Shown: positions 1 to 10,279 of the stretch, piece by piece | Layout of the letters: every line of letters starts with the position of its first letter | Numbering within the stretch: the first letter of the stretch is position 1 | Assembly (NCBI GenBank): GCA_963082975.1 | Contig: OY720349.1 | Span: 50,325,962 to 50,389,961 of the forward strand | DNA: 64,000 nucleotides | Direction: 5' to 3' | DNA from: Labia minor | Taxonomy: Eukaryota > Arthropoda > Insecta > Dermaptera > Spongiphoridae | Notes under the pieces: model-generated | The model's input: only the letters and a program-made list of their open reading frames with translations | Told to the model about the DNA's origin: nothing | Databases searched by the model: none | Translations under genes and position numbers: made by a program

Positions 1-1490
1 ATTAATTATTATTATTAAATATATAATATATCAAATTCCATCAACAAATTGAAGATCTTTTACCCTCCAGTATTTTTATAAATTTACTAATAAAAAAATT
101 GTTAATTTTTTAGAATAATTAAAATATTTGAAAATTCACTCTTTCATTTAACACACACACACACACACACACACACAATTTATTATTTCATTACATTCAT
201 TACATACATTATTAGATAACTATTATTTTATCATATTTATTTAAAATTGTGTTTAAATTTAGAGAGATCTAAATTTAAAATAATTCAAAATTAAAAAAGT
301 TGTTTATTGATTTACTGATCAAATAGAATATTTGTTTTCAAAGTAGTTTTAGTTGCTGAAAATAATAATATTAATCATCCGTTATTTAATTTCAACTAAA
401 AATAATGTTTTACTTTTGATATGATCAATTTCCTCAAAATTATAATCATTCTATTTTATTTATTTAAATTAACTTAAATTTTAAAATTATAATAAATTGA
501 ATTATATTAAAATAAAGCCTCGGTTTTATTTCTAATTGAAACGCAATAGAGATCATAAATAAATAAATTCACTGATAAAATAATATTTTAATATTATAAT
601 TAAATTTATTATTTATATAAAAAATACACATCTAAATTCGATATGAGTCAAAAAATATCAAAAAATAATATTTGAATATTTCAAAAACATTTCTAATATC
701 GCAAATAACTCATTAAATATTTGATAATATGAATATTATCTACTCCGATGAATGAATAATTACGTTTATACATCTATTATTCAAAAGTAAAGGTAAAGGA
801 ACATGCAACCCTTTATCGTAGTTAAAAATACATTTAGAAGGTGGAAAGACCAAAGAGAGTAGCAAGCAGGCTAATTAATACTAATATACATTTGAATTAT
901 TTATTAATTAAGGCTGAAGGTTAATTTAAAGTGATGAGGAAAGATTGTGACGATCCCAATAAGAAATCAGGGCAATTTGTCAAATGAATGCCTGTATCAT
1001 TTGCATAATGCCATCCCTAAAGCAGCCTTTCACTCCCAATCGAGCGACCAATAAACTCGTGTGAATTATGACCAAGAAAGTTTACCGCATTATCATTTCA
1101 ACTCTCAAGGCAGCTTAAGGGATGAGGTAGGGTTATGTATTGGATGGTTGAAGGGCTTTTGGTTCTCATGAGATTCACACCATACCCTTTTCACCCTGAA
1201 TGTTCTCCTTCCAGTGGAGCTTTGAAAGCGCTCTTCACTTAATTGTCAAGACAAGGCAAACTACTTTATGTTTAAATTAATATCAACCGGAAAATTTATG
1301 ACGATTAAGATAAAATGAACATAACCAATATTTTTACATTAAATATTTTTTAAATTATAATAGAAAATTAAATATTATAATTTCTAGCATCATATTTAAC
1401 ATTTGACTAATAATTCATAAAACTTAACACACATTTTTACTTGGTATATAAATAAGATTCAGGATCTCAAAAAAATTTCCTTCCTAAATA
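1..1490. other. AT-rich stretch without recognisable gene
   Basis: No coding region or known element was recognised here. The part at about 780-1260 is less AT-rich and looks like unique sequence, but no long open frame or splice-bounded exon stands out. A CA microsatellite lies at 151-177. Confidence 0.6.
151..177. repeat. (AC)n microsatellite
   Basis: An uninterrupted run of about 13 AC dinucleotides in AT-rich DNA. Confidence 0.95.
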
Positions 1491-1494
1491 AACT

Positions 1495-1538
1495 CTCTCT
1501 TGAAAATGGCTATAAAATGGGCACCGAAACGTCGAGAG
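1495..1538 (+). ncRNA. Degenerate hammerhead-ribozyme-like motif
   Basis: A 5-bp outer stem, CTCTC (1495-1499) with GAGAG (1534-1538), encloses TTGAAAA and then GAAAC followed by GTC (1526-1533). The order stem I, CUGANGA-like box, stem II, GAAA, short stem III, UH is that of a type I hammerhead. The first box differs from CUGANGA at two positions and stem II is weak, so it is at best a decayed copy. Such motifs are known from Penelope-like elements and other retroelements. No Penelope ORF was seen nearby. Confidence 0.3.
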
Positions 1539-1991
1539 CCAAATCTCACAATAAAACGTGCACACATAACCCGAAAATAATTTATCATAATAATAAAAAC
1601 TTTCACGTAAACGAACAATTAAATATATATATTATATTGAAGTATTTAATTTTTTTTTAATTATGATTAGCAATTAAAATTATCTAAATATAAACAATAA
1701 AATTAATTGTCTGTATATTTTTTACTTTCTCGCCAGAGATAGTATTGCGATCAGGAAAATTTTTTGATGTCGAGATTTTGATGTTTTTATATTTTTAAAG
1801 GTTCCTGAATTATTTTCACTAAGATTGAGAAAAATGTATGTATGTGTGTGTGTGTGTGTATATAGACAAGATTACGCAAAAACGGTTTGAGCTAGTATAA
1901 TGAAATTTGACATTATTCAAAATTCGTAGTTTTCTATCAACTTTTGAGAAATGTAGCTCAACCAGAAAATTTTGATGTTTTTATATTTTTA

Positions 1992-2537
1992 ACATATGAA
2001 GAATTAACAAGAAGAATAGGAATATCTTGGGGTAAGTTTTGGGGCTTGAAATTTATCTTAAAAAACAAAGAACTAGATATATCGTCTAGAATAAAAGTTT
2101 TTAAAAAGTGTATCTTACCAACACTTACTTATGGCTCACAAACATGGACGATGATAGAAAAAATATCGACAAAATTAGAAACCACTCAGAGAAGTATGAT
2201 AAGAAGTATACTTGGTGTGAGAAGGATGGATAAGCAACGAATAACCGATATTTACAAGAAAACAAAGGTGGAAAATATCAACATAGCTGTAAGGAAGTTG
2301 AAATGGAGATGGGCAGGACATGTGGCGAGGATGAACAACGATAGGTGGACAAAAATCACTACAGAATGGTGTCCATTGGATAAAACCAGAAATCGAGGAA
2401 GACCGCCAAATAGATGGTCTGGAGAGTTCATTAGAGAAGTCGGAATAGACTGGATGAAGACTGCAAGAGATAGGTCAAAATGGAAAAGACTGGGAGAGGC
2501 CTATGCCCTAAAAGGGCCTAGTTCCATACAAAAATAA
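1992..2537 (+). pseudogene. LINE reverse transcriptase C-terminal fragment (5'-truncated)
   Basis: The frame encodes the C-terminal thumb and tail region of a non-LTR retrotransposon polyprotein of the RTE-like or craniofacial-development-protein-2-like kind. Visible hallmarks are LPTLTYGSQTW, then RSMIRSILGV, KLKWRWAGHVARM, GRPPNRW and WKRLGEAYA, in the usual order. The endonuclease and the RT active site (YxDD) are missing, so this is a 5'-truncated copy. Residues upstream of about 1992 come from flanking repeat A and are not LINE sequence. The remaining frame is intact, which suggests a fairly young insertion. The 3' tail follows at once. Confidence 0.85.
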
Positions 2538-2658
2538 AAAAAAAAAAAAAAAAAAAAAATATATATAAATTTGTAAATATTATTATTGTATTTATATTAC
2601 TATTTAATATGATTATGTACATGTAAGAACTAATAAAGGCTATTATTATTATTATTAT
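2538..2658 (+). terminator. LINE 3' tail with A-rich run and (TTA)n
   Basis: After the stop codon comes an A-run of about 25 nt, a short AT-rich UTR, an AATAAA-like TAATAAAGG and then a (TTA)n run ending at the junction with repeat A. Simple-repeat tails of this kind are typical of LINE integration products. Confidence 0.7.
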
Positions 2659-2710
2659 ATTTTTAAAGGTTCCTGAATCATTTTCACTAAGATTGAGAAA
2701 AATGTATGTA

Positions 2711-2750
<40 letters not shown>

Positions 2751-3049
2751 GACAAGATTACGCAAAAACGGTTTGAGCTAGTATAATGAAATTTGACATT
2801 ATTCAAAATTCGTAGTTTTCTATCAACTTTTGAGAAATGTAGCTCAACCAGAAAAGGGTCATTACCTACAACCTTTTGATTTTTTCCCTCTAAAGTGACC
2901 ATTAAAATAAAGATATATTTTTGATAGTTTTTCACATGATTAAAAATTGTATAAAACTGCTTTATATAGAATTTCAGCTTGATTGATTCGCTGAAAGTAC
3001 CGGAATTAATTTTTCAACACAACTGCAAATCACGCTAGAAGCAATTTAA

Positions 3050-5125
3050 TTGTTTCATTATTGTTGAAATATAAATAATTATATAAAATCTAAAATAGCA
3101 TAGATTCTTAAAAATTACTATTTTTCTAATGCTTTCATTACTTTTAAGAAAAATATTCCTTTATACAGAAATAGATTTATCATTCCTCATTGAAACTATA
3201 TAAGTGATACACATTAATTTCACTTAAGATAAGTTAAAATCTTAACTATTAATTAAACAACTAAGTTGATTACAAAATACAAAATAAAACTTGGCAATAC
3301 TAACGTACACCAATGTGTGCAATGCACCCCAAATGAAGAGGATGGAATCGTGTGTCCTAGAATAACTTTGATAATACTACAATCTCGAAATGGTATTTTT
3401 TCAATATGAACGGATTTATATTAAATAAATGAAATAGAATAAATTGAACTAAACTTAATTAGTGTCAGTCAAAAATATTGGAATAATATATAATTTAACA
3501 GAGCAGAAAACATCCATTTTTTATGATAAATTGTTTAATCCTTGTCTTTGAGATTCAAAGTAGATGACTCCAAATGTCATCGAATCCGATGCGCTTGACA
3601 CTTACTAGTAATACTGCTTCTACTATTCGTTCTACTTGGTGAATTAATATATCCTGGCAGATTTTCATTTATTTTCATGAATGCAAGCAAATTGGATTTA
3701 ACTAACAAGCCTTTCGCAACAGACAAATTATTTAAAACGCCAAAATATATATTCAGATATGTATTAAAATGATGTTTTCCTATTATATATATATTATATT
3801 TATTTACTAAATAAATAAAATAAATAAGTTTTGATCAATTTTATATTCATAATGGATAAATTTTTGTCTAAACAAATTTTTTTTAAAAGTTTTAATTGAT
3901 TAGTTTCGGTGAAAAAGAAGCAGTACCAAGGACTGGTGAAAGTTAAAAATCCAGTCAAAATTTTTTCCTAATTTAAATAAAACATTATTAGATACTATAC
4001 TATATAATAATTTCATTATTACATAATATCTTGTTTTGTGCCTATATATATTTAGTATATAACCAATCAAATTATTTATATTAAAATTATCAAAATTTCA
4101 TAATACAGGAAAGGTGGTAAAATTTCATCATAGTAGTATAAATTTACACCAAACAATTTGACTATAAATTGAAATATAATTTATTAGATTAAAAATTTCA
4201 ATATTTTTTAAATTTTTTAAAATTTTTTTTAAATTACCAACATCTAGGCAATTTTGCATTTATTTGTTTATATATATATTAAATTTGGAAGTTTTGATCT
4301 CTCGTTCATAAATTAATAGATAATATGTGTAATTAAAAATAGATAAATATATATATATATATACCAATAAAAAAATATATATTTAATTAAATTTCATAAT
4401 AAAGATTAGATTATGTCTTCAACATCGTTAACACTAAAAGTGTCATTTGACATGGTGTTATACTTTTATAGCAATTTATTTCCTTCAATTCTTTCAAAAA
4501 CATTTTATTCATTTGTCATTCACTTCAACTGCTATCATCCTAATCATCATTCACTTTGTAATATCAACAGTTGGATAGTAAGTAAGAGAATAAGTAACTA
4601 CTATTCTTAATATGCACAGGGTGGAATTTTATTTATCACCGTAATATAAAGTTAGAGTTGAATTGAACTTGGAAAGATCAATGAATTTTATTGGTTAAGT
4701 TTTGTTAACTTGTTAAAAGCATCTCATCCAACCAAAAACTCTCATTTGCTTTAATTGATTTTGGATAATAGATACTTATTATTATTATTATTAAGGTAGA
4801 TAGTACAAGCATAAACACTATATGCATTTCTTTAAATAGGTCTATCAAATTTTAAATTTTTCTGAGAATTTCAAGAAATTATCACTTCATAAATTAAAGT
4901 CTTAAAATTAATTCTTATAATTTACAAGATATGTTATTTATTATTTATTTATTTATATTAAAAAAATTGTCCAAGAGTTAGATTGCATTTTACATTAAAA
5001 TTTAATAATAACTTTCTTTTAATTAGGAAGATTAGAAAGGATGCTCAATTTTCCTTATTCGTAAGATCATGCTTTGAATTAAACATATCATTAAATTATA
5101 TTATATATTTAAAAAAAAACATACA
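3050..5125. other. AT-rich stretch without recognisable gene
   Basis: I see no supported gene, RNA gene or mobile element. Short open frames, for example at 4413-4610, have low-complexity composition and no recognisable motif. Confidence 0.6.
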
Positions 5126-5157
5126 AATATCTATCTATCTCGGTGACTCTACGGAAC

Positions 5158-5490
5158 TCAAAAGTTCTTGGCCGCAGCAACCATTCTGAGCATATCCTCG
5201 TTATGCAATCTTCTCCATTCCCCGGTGACCACATCTTTCTTTGGCCCATAAATGCTTAACAGAATCCTATTCTCAAATACTCTAAATCTACTCTCGTCAC
5301 CTAAGGTCATAGACCATGCCTCACATCCATATAATACAACCGGTAAAATAATTGTTTTATATATTTTAACTTTTATCCCCTTTGATAATAATTTTGATGC
5401 GATAAGCCCCTTTATTGCATGATAACAGGCGTTTCCCAATTGTAACCTCGCTTTAAACTCATCTCGAATATTATTATCTTTCGTTATCAC
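5158..5490 (-). pseudogene. LINE ORF C-terminal region
   Basis: This frame carries the post-RT region: KDNNIRDEFKARLQLGNACYHA-type thumb sequence, ILPVVLYGCEAW, then SIYGPKKDVVTGEWRRLHNE. These are the hallmarks of the C-terminal part of endonuclease-reverse-transcriptase LINEs. The frame stops at VAAAKNF, just before the GATA tail. The usual RW-AGHVARM and GRPRxRW blocks seen in the copy at 63.2 kb are missing here, so part of the C-terminus was deleted. It is separated by a frameshift and stop from the RT piece at 5572-5859. Confidence 0.8.
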
Positions 5491-5571
5491 AGAACCTAAG
5501 TATTTAAATTTTTCTACATTTTCAAATTCTATATCTTGTATATTAAGATTTTATGTGTTAATACTATTCCA

Positions 5572-6165
5572 CTATATTACTAAATACTTTGTCTTAGCAT
5601 TATTAATTTCTAGTCCCATCTCTTTTCCTGCTTCAATTAATTTTTCTACACTATCTATAATTGCAATTGCCGAATCTCCTGTTATATTTAAGTCGTCTAC
5701 GTAACCTAATACTTGAATTTTTTTGTTTAATTCGATTCCGATTGACCTCTCCTCAATTTGTCTAATTACATATTCCAGAACTAAATTAAATAAAATTGGT
5801 GATAATGCGTCTCCTTGTTTTAACTCATTTCGAATTTCGAAAGTTTCTGATTCCCGCATCTTACTCTTCCTTTACTACCCACAAGACAAATTTGAATCAT
5901 TCGTACTAGTTTTTTTGGAATTCCCATTAAGATCAAGATCTGATTTGATTTCCCGATCTTCTGAGTCATATGCTTTTGTAAAGTCTACATAAAGCTGATG
6001 AACAGAAACATTTAATTCTCGTTTCTTTTCTAATATCTGCCTTAATGAAAATATTTGATCTAAAGTCGATCGATTTGGCCTAAACCAGCATTGATATTCT
6101 CCTAGTATCTCCTCCGCATATGGTCGTAATTTTAATAAAACAATATTCGAGAGAATCTTATACGA
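5572..6165 (-). pseudogene. LINE reverse transcriptase domain, broken
   Basis: RT fingers and palm are readable on the minus strand. An N-terminal part near 6120-5940 has the blocks EYQCWFRPNRST, RQILEKKRELN and LYVDFTKAYDS. The open part (5859-5572) has KQGDALSPILFNLVLEYVIRQ and the catalytic YVDDL. The residue YVDD instead of YADD is a common variant. A frame break lies between the two parts near 5860-5930. The terminal block GLEINNAKTKYLVI matches the plus-strand fragment at 42.9 kb almost residue for residue, so both come from one family. Confidence 0.85.
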
Positions 6166-6169
6166 TCAC

Positions 6170-6641
6170 CTTATAAAATCACCTAATATTATCTTACTAT
6201 TATAATTTGGGACCTGATCTATTATGGCTTCAAATTCCTCATAAAATTTATCTTTAATTTCCTCCTCTTTATCTTCTGTAGGTGCATGCACATTTATTAA
6301 TTACATATTATAAATTTTTCCTTTGAGTACTAAAATTTATAACCTATAATTTAAGAATTATATACTTTTAATTGCGGTAGCTACGTTTTTCTAATAATAA
6401 AGCCCGTTCCCAGTTGATGCCTTTCAGATCCGCAGTATAAGCAAATATACTGTCCAGTATCAATCCTTCCTTCCCCCACCCACCTCATTTCCTGTAAGGC
6501 AACTAAATCATATTTTTTAGTTTCCATTATTAATTTTTTGAATGCCCCTGGTTTATATAAACTACGTAGATTCCATGTTTCTAATTTTAATTTCCTCATT
6601 TTACTAGTTCTAACCTCACTATAGTGTGGTTGATGTTTCAA
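6170..6641 (-). pseudogene. LINE AP-endonuclease domain, truncated
   Basis: The first open part (6641-6381) has LKLETWNLRSLYKPGAF and LVALQEMRWVGEGRID, the N-terminal APE-type endonuclease blocks including the catalytic E of QEMRW, then HQLGTGFII. After stops the frame resumes near 6300-6170 with VHAPTEDKEEEIKDKFYEE and KIILGDF. The D of GDF is present, but sequence after it (the usual NAK and the SDH histidine block) is missing because RT sequence follows directly. The domain nicks target DNA for target-primed reverse transcription; this copy cannot be active. Confidence 0.85.
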
Positions 6642-6709
6642 GATTTAAATTTTTTTTGGAGAAGAGAAATCACTTCTTCGCCCAACCCCCAATTGGAGGA
6701 TAATTAATA

Positions 6710-8155
6710 ATAATAAAGATAATTATAATTTAAAAAATAAATAAACAATAAAAAGCTTATCTGTTTTTTGTTGTAAAATGGACCGTCTTGATCCACGTGA
6801 AACAGAAAAACAAATGAACAGATGAACAGATTGAAAACAGTAACAAATAAACACTTCAAATTATAAAAAGAATAAAAATAATTCAAAAAAATTCAAAAAA
6901 TTGGAATTCAGGAAAAAAATGAGCTTATCGATATTATGGTTGCTATAACACCATACAAATATATAAATGAATTAATGATTAATTTATTTTACTATGTAAA
7001 TTTCAGATTATTTATTTATTGAATTTTCCAATTTTACGATGTTCCAAAAATAGTAAAGTATATACAATACAAGGTTAATATCCCGGCCACTTCCTCGATT
7101 TTCCCTGAATACATTATTAAATAGTTGACTGGAATGAAGGTACACATTTAATATTCACCTTTAAAACGATAATGATGTTGTGGAATATCTCAAAGAGATG
7201 ATCAATCCTCCCTCCAGATACCTTTCAACTAATTACCCCCATAGGAATCTTTTCATTATACAAATTAATAAATTGTTATTATCCCACCTTAAATAATAAT
7301 AATAATATATTCCAATCAATATCAATCAATTCACCCGGATATATCTTATATTTCAATCGATAGAAAATTGTATAAATAATTTATTGAATAAAACAAAGGA
7401 ATAAATCTTAAATATATGAACGAATCTAATATCTTTTTTAAATTAAATATGAAACACATATTAAGAAAAATTAATTTATATTCGTATAAGATTTTTAGTT
7501 TATATTGATCAAGAGAAATACACCTTAGTAAAATGATTTTTATTAGGAACATGATTATCTTGGGGGAAATAAAATGATTAAAAATCAGAGCTGAAATATT
7601 AGTTAATTAATAAATTATCATAATAAATAAAAAAGTTAAATAAAAAGAATTTAAAGAATGCATTTCATTAAAAAAATTTAAAGTCTATAAGAAAAATAAA
7701 AGATGTTCTAGTATTAGACGAATCAATTTCTGAAAGTGACCCGGTTTTATACAGAGAAATTATATGTAAATATTTTCTTATTTACACATTATACATTTCA
7801 ATAATAAAAGAAACTTTTTTTTTGGAAAGATTTCAATTCTGATCTGACTTGATACAGAATATATATAGGAGGCATTCATGTTTTCGATATAGGTATAAAA
7901 TCAATCTTTGACATTTCATTCCTATTCAATATACCGATGTCAAAACTTAAGATATCAAGGGTTTTCGTACAAGTGACAAGTGCTTGTAAGGTATGTGATT
8001 CAAAAAAGTAGAAACATCTATGATATATTGAACAATATTGAATATTTAAAAAAATTAAGAAATTTATATTTCTGATCAAATGAATATAGCCAATACCATT
8101 TTAATAAATAAATAATAATAATAATCAATTAAATCATTTTAATAATAAAATAATT
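6710..8155. other. AT-rich stretch without recognisable gene
   Basis: No supported gene or repeat was recognised. Open frames at 6704-6886, 7346-7552 and 7876-8079 are rich in F, I, Y, L and N, as AT-rich noncoding DNA gives by chance. Confidence 0.6.
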
Positions 8156-8157
8156 AA

Positions 8158-8505
8158 TTATAATAATACTTTAGAATTATTTTTGAGAATATGGTGTCTC
8201 CACATTGAGTTATTTTCAATGACGAAAATATGAAAAAAGTGTCTCTCTTTTAGTAAAGCTGTTTGTTTATAATTTTCTAAGCAGACAAGTCTGGATCGAT
8301 TTTGTCGAAAACCACACTGAAAATTGGAAATTAGGCTTCTATCTCCTAATATCCAATTAACTCGTTTATTTATCGTTTGTTTCATAATTTTATAAATACT
8401 AATACTCAAAATTGTCAAATAACTGCTCAGATTCTTATTTGCTTTATTAACTCTGGTATCAATATGACTTTTCTCTATTGATCTGAGAAAATATAATTTA
8501 TCCAA
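8158..8505 (-). pseudogene. Jockey-like LINE reverse transcriptase fragment
   Basis: The minus-strand frame reads SYLTILSISIYKIMKQTINKRVNW, then LISNFQCGFRQNRSRLVCLENYKQ. This matches the pattern SYRPITL...YKIMErmiNkRLnw...iSeyQfGFRknrSTlDcL of Jockey-clade RTs. Near the end, WRHHILK corresponds to the block just after the first catalytic Asp, but the Asp block itself reads FHIFVIEN with no FDIxKAYD, so the active site is destroyed. There is no endonuclease or YxDD nearby. It is a short relic, distinct from the AP-endonuclease LINE family at 5-6.7 kb. Confidence 0.65.
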
Positions 8506-8509
8506 ATCT

Positions 8510-8690
8510 TATTATGCTAGCTAAAATTATTTCTATCTATCTATATAAATGGGTTCTCAGAAACCGCTCTGACGCTTTTTTTGAAATTCACACCATAAAT
8601 AATATTTATAAAAAAAATCGAGTTTTATTGATCAAATCTCTGGGAAAAATCATTTTCATTAGTTTTTTCTTAATTTAAATGTAAATGACG
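8510..8690 (+). repeat. Repeat family E, copy 1 (Helitron 5'-end-like)
   Basis: Sequence from CTTATTATGCTAGCTAAAAT through TCTATCTATATAAATGG, AAACCGCTCT and TTTTGAAATTCACACC recurs at 24.43-25.46 kb, where a mariner splits it. The TC start, the TATATAA box and the GGTTCTCA... AAACCGCT block resemble Helitron 5' ends. No paired 3' end was identified. Confidence 0.5.
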
Positions 8691-8932
8691 TCAGCCAGTC
8701 TTCATGACGTCACAGCCACCGCTTCCTTATATCTCCTTATATCTTATAAATAAAATAAAATTAAAAATATTTGTTATATCCATATTTGTTTTTTATTGCA
8801 TTAATACATACATTTAAATTATTTGAAATTGTTTCACAACGTTTAGAAGATTTCTATTTATTCAATATAAGTGAATGAATGACGTAACCAATTTCGTCAT
8901 ACAGCGACTCCATAAATACAAAATATTATATA

Positions 8933-9560
8933 CTAGCTGTTCAGTCCGCCTTGGGCGGTTTTCACATCTAGATGGGGGGCTCTGCCCTCTCTACCCTATA
9001 TTTGGTTGGAAGTAAAAGGTTTTTTCATCCATTTTGTTTCAATCAGTTATTTGTTTTTGTGTTCTTACTTTTAATATATTTTAATTTAATCAGTAAATTA
9101 ATTATATATTATTATTGTAAATGTTATATCTATCTATCTCTGTGTTCTAAGGTAGTCGAAAGTTCTTGGCTGCAACATCCACATTTCTCGAAGTGTCCCT
9201 TCATAAATTGTGAATCCACCCATAATAATATCTTACTTGAAAATGAAAATCCAATTATGAGATAAAAATTAAAATTATTTATTCATTTAATCTTAAAAAT
9301 TAAAAGAGGTAATAATATTCGCAATGTGAATGTTTTCAGTGTTTTATAAATAATTTAAAAAGGCCAATATTAGAAAAATAGAATTAAAAATATAATAAAA
9401 TATAAATATAAATATAACATAAAAAATAAAAACATAAACATTTTTTGAATGACAACATCTAGATATCAAATTTTAAAAAATTAATTTCTGAGATATGCAA
9501 GAATATTGTAATGTAATTTCATAGAAACCGGTTCAGCCAATTTTGAGCCTCTAACGTCAA
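8933..9560 (-). mobile_element. Helitron relic, minus strand (3' end at 8933)
   Basis: On the minus strand the element ends in CTAG (8933-8936) followed by T, with a GC-rich hairpin CCGCC-TTG-GGCGG just inside. Inward lies a segment shared with the copies at 42.07, 50.66 and 59.50 kb (TTGTTTCAATCAGT, TATCTATCTATC) and a short LINE tail (GGCTGCAACA). Sequence to about 9560 is shared only with the 59.5 kb copy. No Rep/helicase is encoded, so it is non-autonomous. The 5' terminus could not be fixed. Confidence 0.6.
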
Positions 9561-9699
9561 AATTTCCCGACAAAAAGACTTAATTTCTTTTAAATTATTT
9601 GATGGCGATTCGGTGAATCGGGTATTAATATTACCAGCCAAACCCAATTGTAATAAATAATTAAAAAATTGTAAAATTTTTAAAGTATATAAAAATAAA

Positions 9700-9895
9700 T
9701 TGTATAAATTTGTTAAAGGGTCGAGTGATAGTTCGGTGTCCCAGGTATATATTTTATATCAACAGGCCTAGTTTTCTGTTTGTTTGTTATTATTTGAATG
9801 TCGATTCGGAGAATTAGGTATTAATATTACTAGTCAAACCCAATAATCATTTTTTTTAATTTAACTACCGAGCGGAGGCTCGGGCTCCCGGTACT
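9700..9895. repeat. GC hairpin block shared with about 60.3 kb
   Basis: The block near 9864-9892, CCGAGCGGAGGCTCGG followed by GCTCCCGGTAC, forms a 6-bp hairpin. A mutated relative (CCGATCGCAGGCTCGATG... GGTAC) occurs near 60,318-60,344. It looks like the end of an unidentified repeat. Confidence 0.4.
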
Positions 9896-10275
9896 TTCTT
9901 CTAATATGATCAAATATTTTGGATTTGATTAATAATATGTAAATTTAAGAAAATAATAATTCTTTTAAAATTTGTTACATACTTTGATATAAATATATTA
10001 CAGTGAAAAATAATAAAAGATTAATTTCTTAGCTCTTAATCAATCAATTTTATTGCATAATAAGAACAAATTGTCAGTTTATGTGTTTAATAAAATTTTT
10101 ATGATTACTAAAATTTGACTTGATGTGTTTCATAAAAATAAATAAAACTAAATGCGCCCAACGATTTTAATTGGATATGGAGCAATTCATCTATAAACTT
10201 TGTCAGACCGATAGAAAAATTATATTATTCTTTTTAGTCCATGAGAAAAACGTTATTTTATAAAATTTTTTTTAT
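9895..10275 (+). repeat. Repeat family C, copy 1
   Basis: About 370 bp containing TTTCTTAGCTCTTAA, AAACTAAATGCGCCCAACG and TCTTTTTAGTCCATG. It matches 39,635-39,990 (minus) over its whole length, and 40.09 kb (plus) and 56.0 kb (minus) over the GCGCCCAACG part. It is non-coding and of unknown class. Confidence 0.7.
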
Positions 10276-10279
10276 ATTT

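Larger units (their letters stand above)
1725..3050 (+). repeat. Repeat family A, copy 1, tandem-duplicated and split by a LINE
   Basis: Non-coding repeat that starts at the common 5' edge with CGCCAGAGATAGTATTGCG and shares a (TG)n tract, the string ACAAGATTACGC and a conserved 3' half with copies at 43.2, 52.5 (minus) and 57.9 kb. In this copy about 190-215 bp, from TTTTGATGTTTTTATATTT to CAACCAGAAAA, occurs twice. A LINE is inserted in the second unit, with a short TATTTTTAA-like duplication at both junctions. No open frame belongs to the family; small ORFs across the (TG)n tract are fortuitous. Confidence 0.75.
5125..6702 (-). mobile_element. Internally deleted AP-endonuclease LINE, minus strand
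   Basis: Reading on the minus strand, the order is a GC-richer leader (about 6702-6642), endonuclease (6641 to about 6170), RT (about 6165-5572), the C-terminal region (5490-5158) and a short (GATA)n-type tail near 5140-5125. A complete element of this type is about twice as long. The endonuclease breaks off after the ILGDF motif and joins straight to the RT start, so the second half of EN and the linker are lost. Several stops and frameshifts make it non-functional. The same family recurs at 20.1, 42.9, 48.2, 50.9 and 63.2 kb. Confidence 0.8.

Noticed and set aside
2687-2935. Minus-strand 82-codon ORF
   Set aside because: It runs through the (TG)n tract and conserved non-coding part of repeat A.
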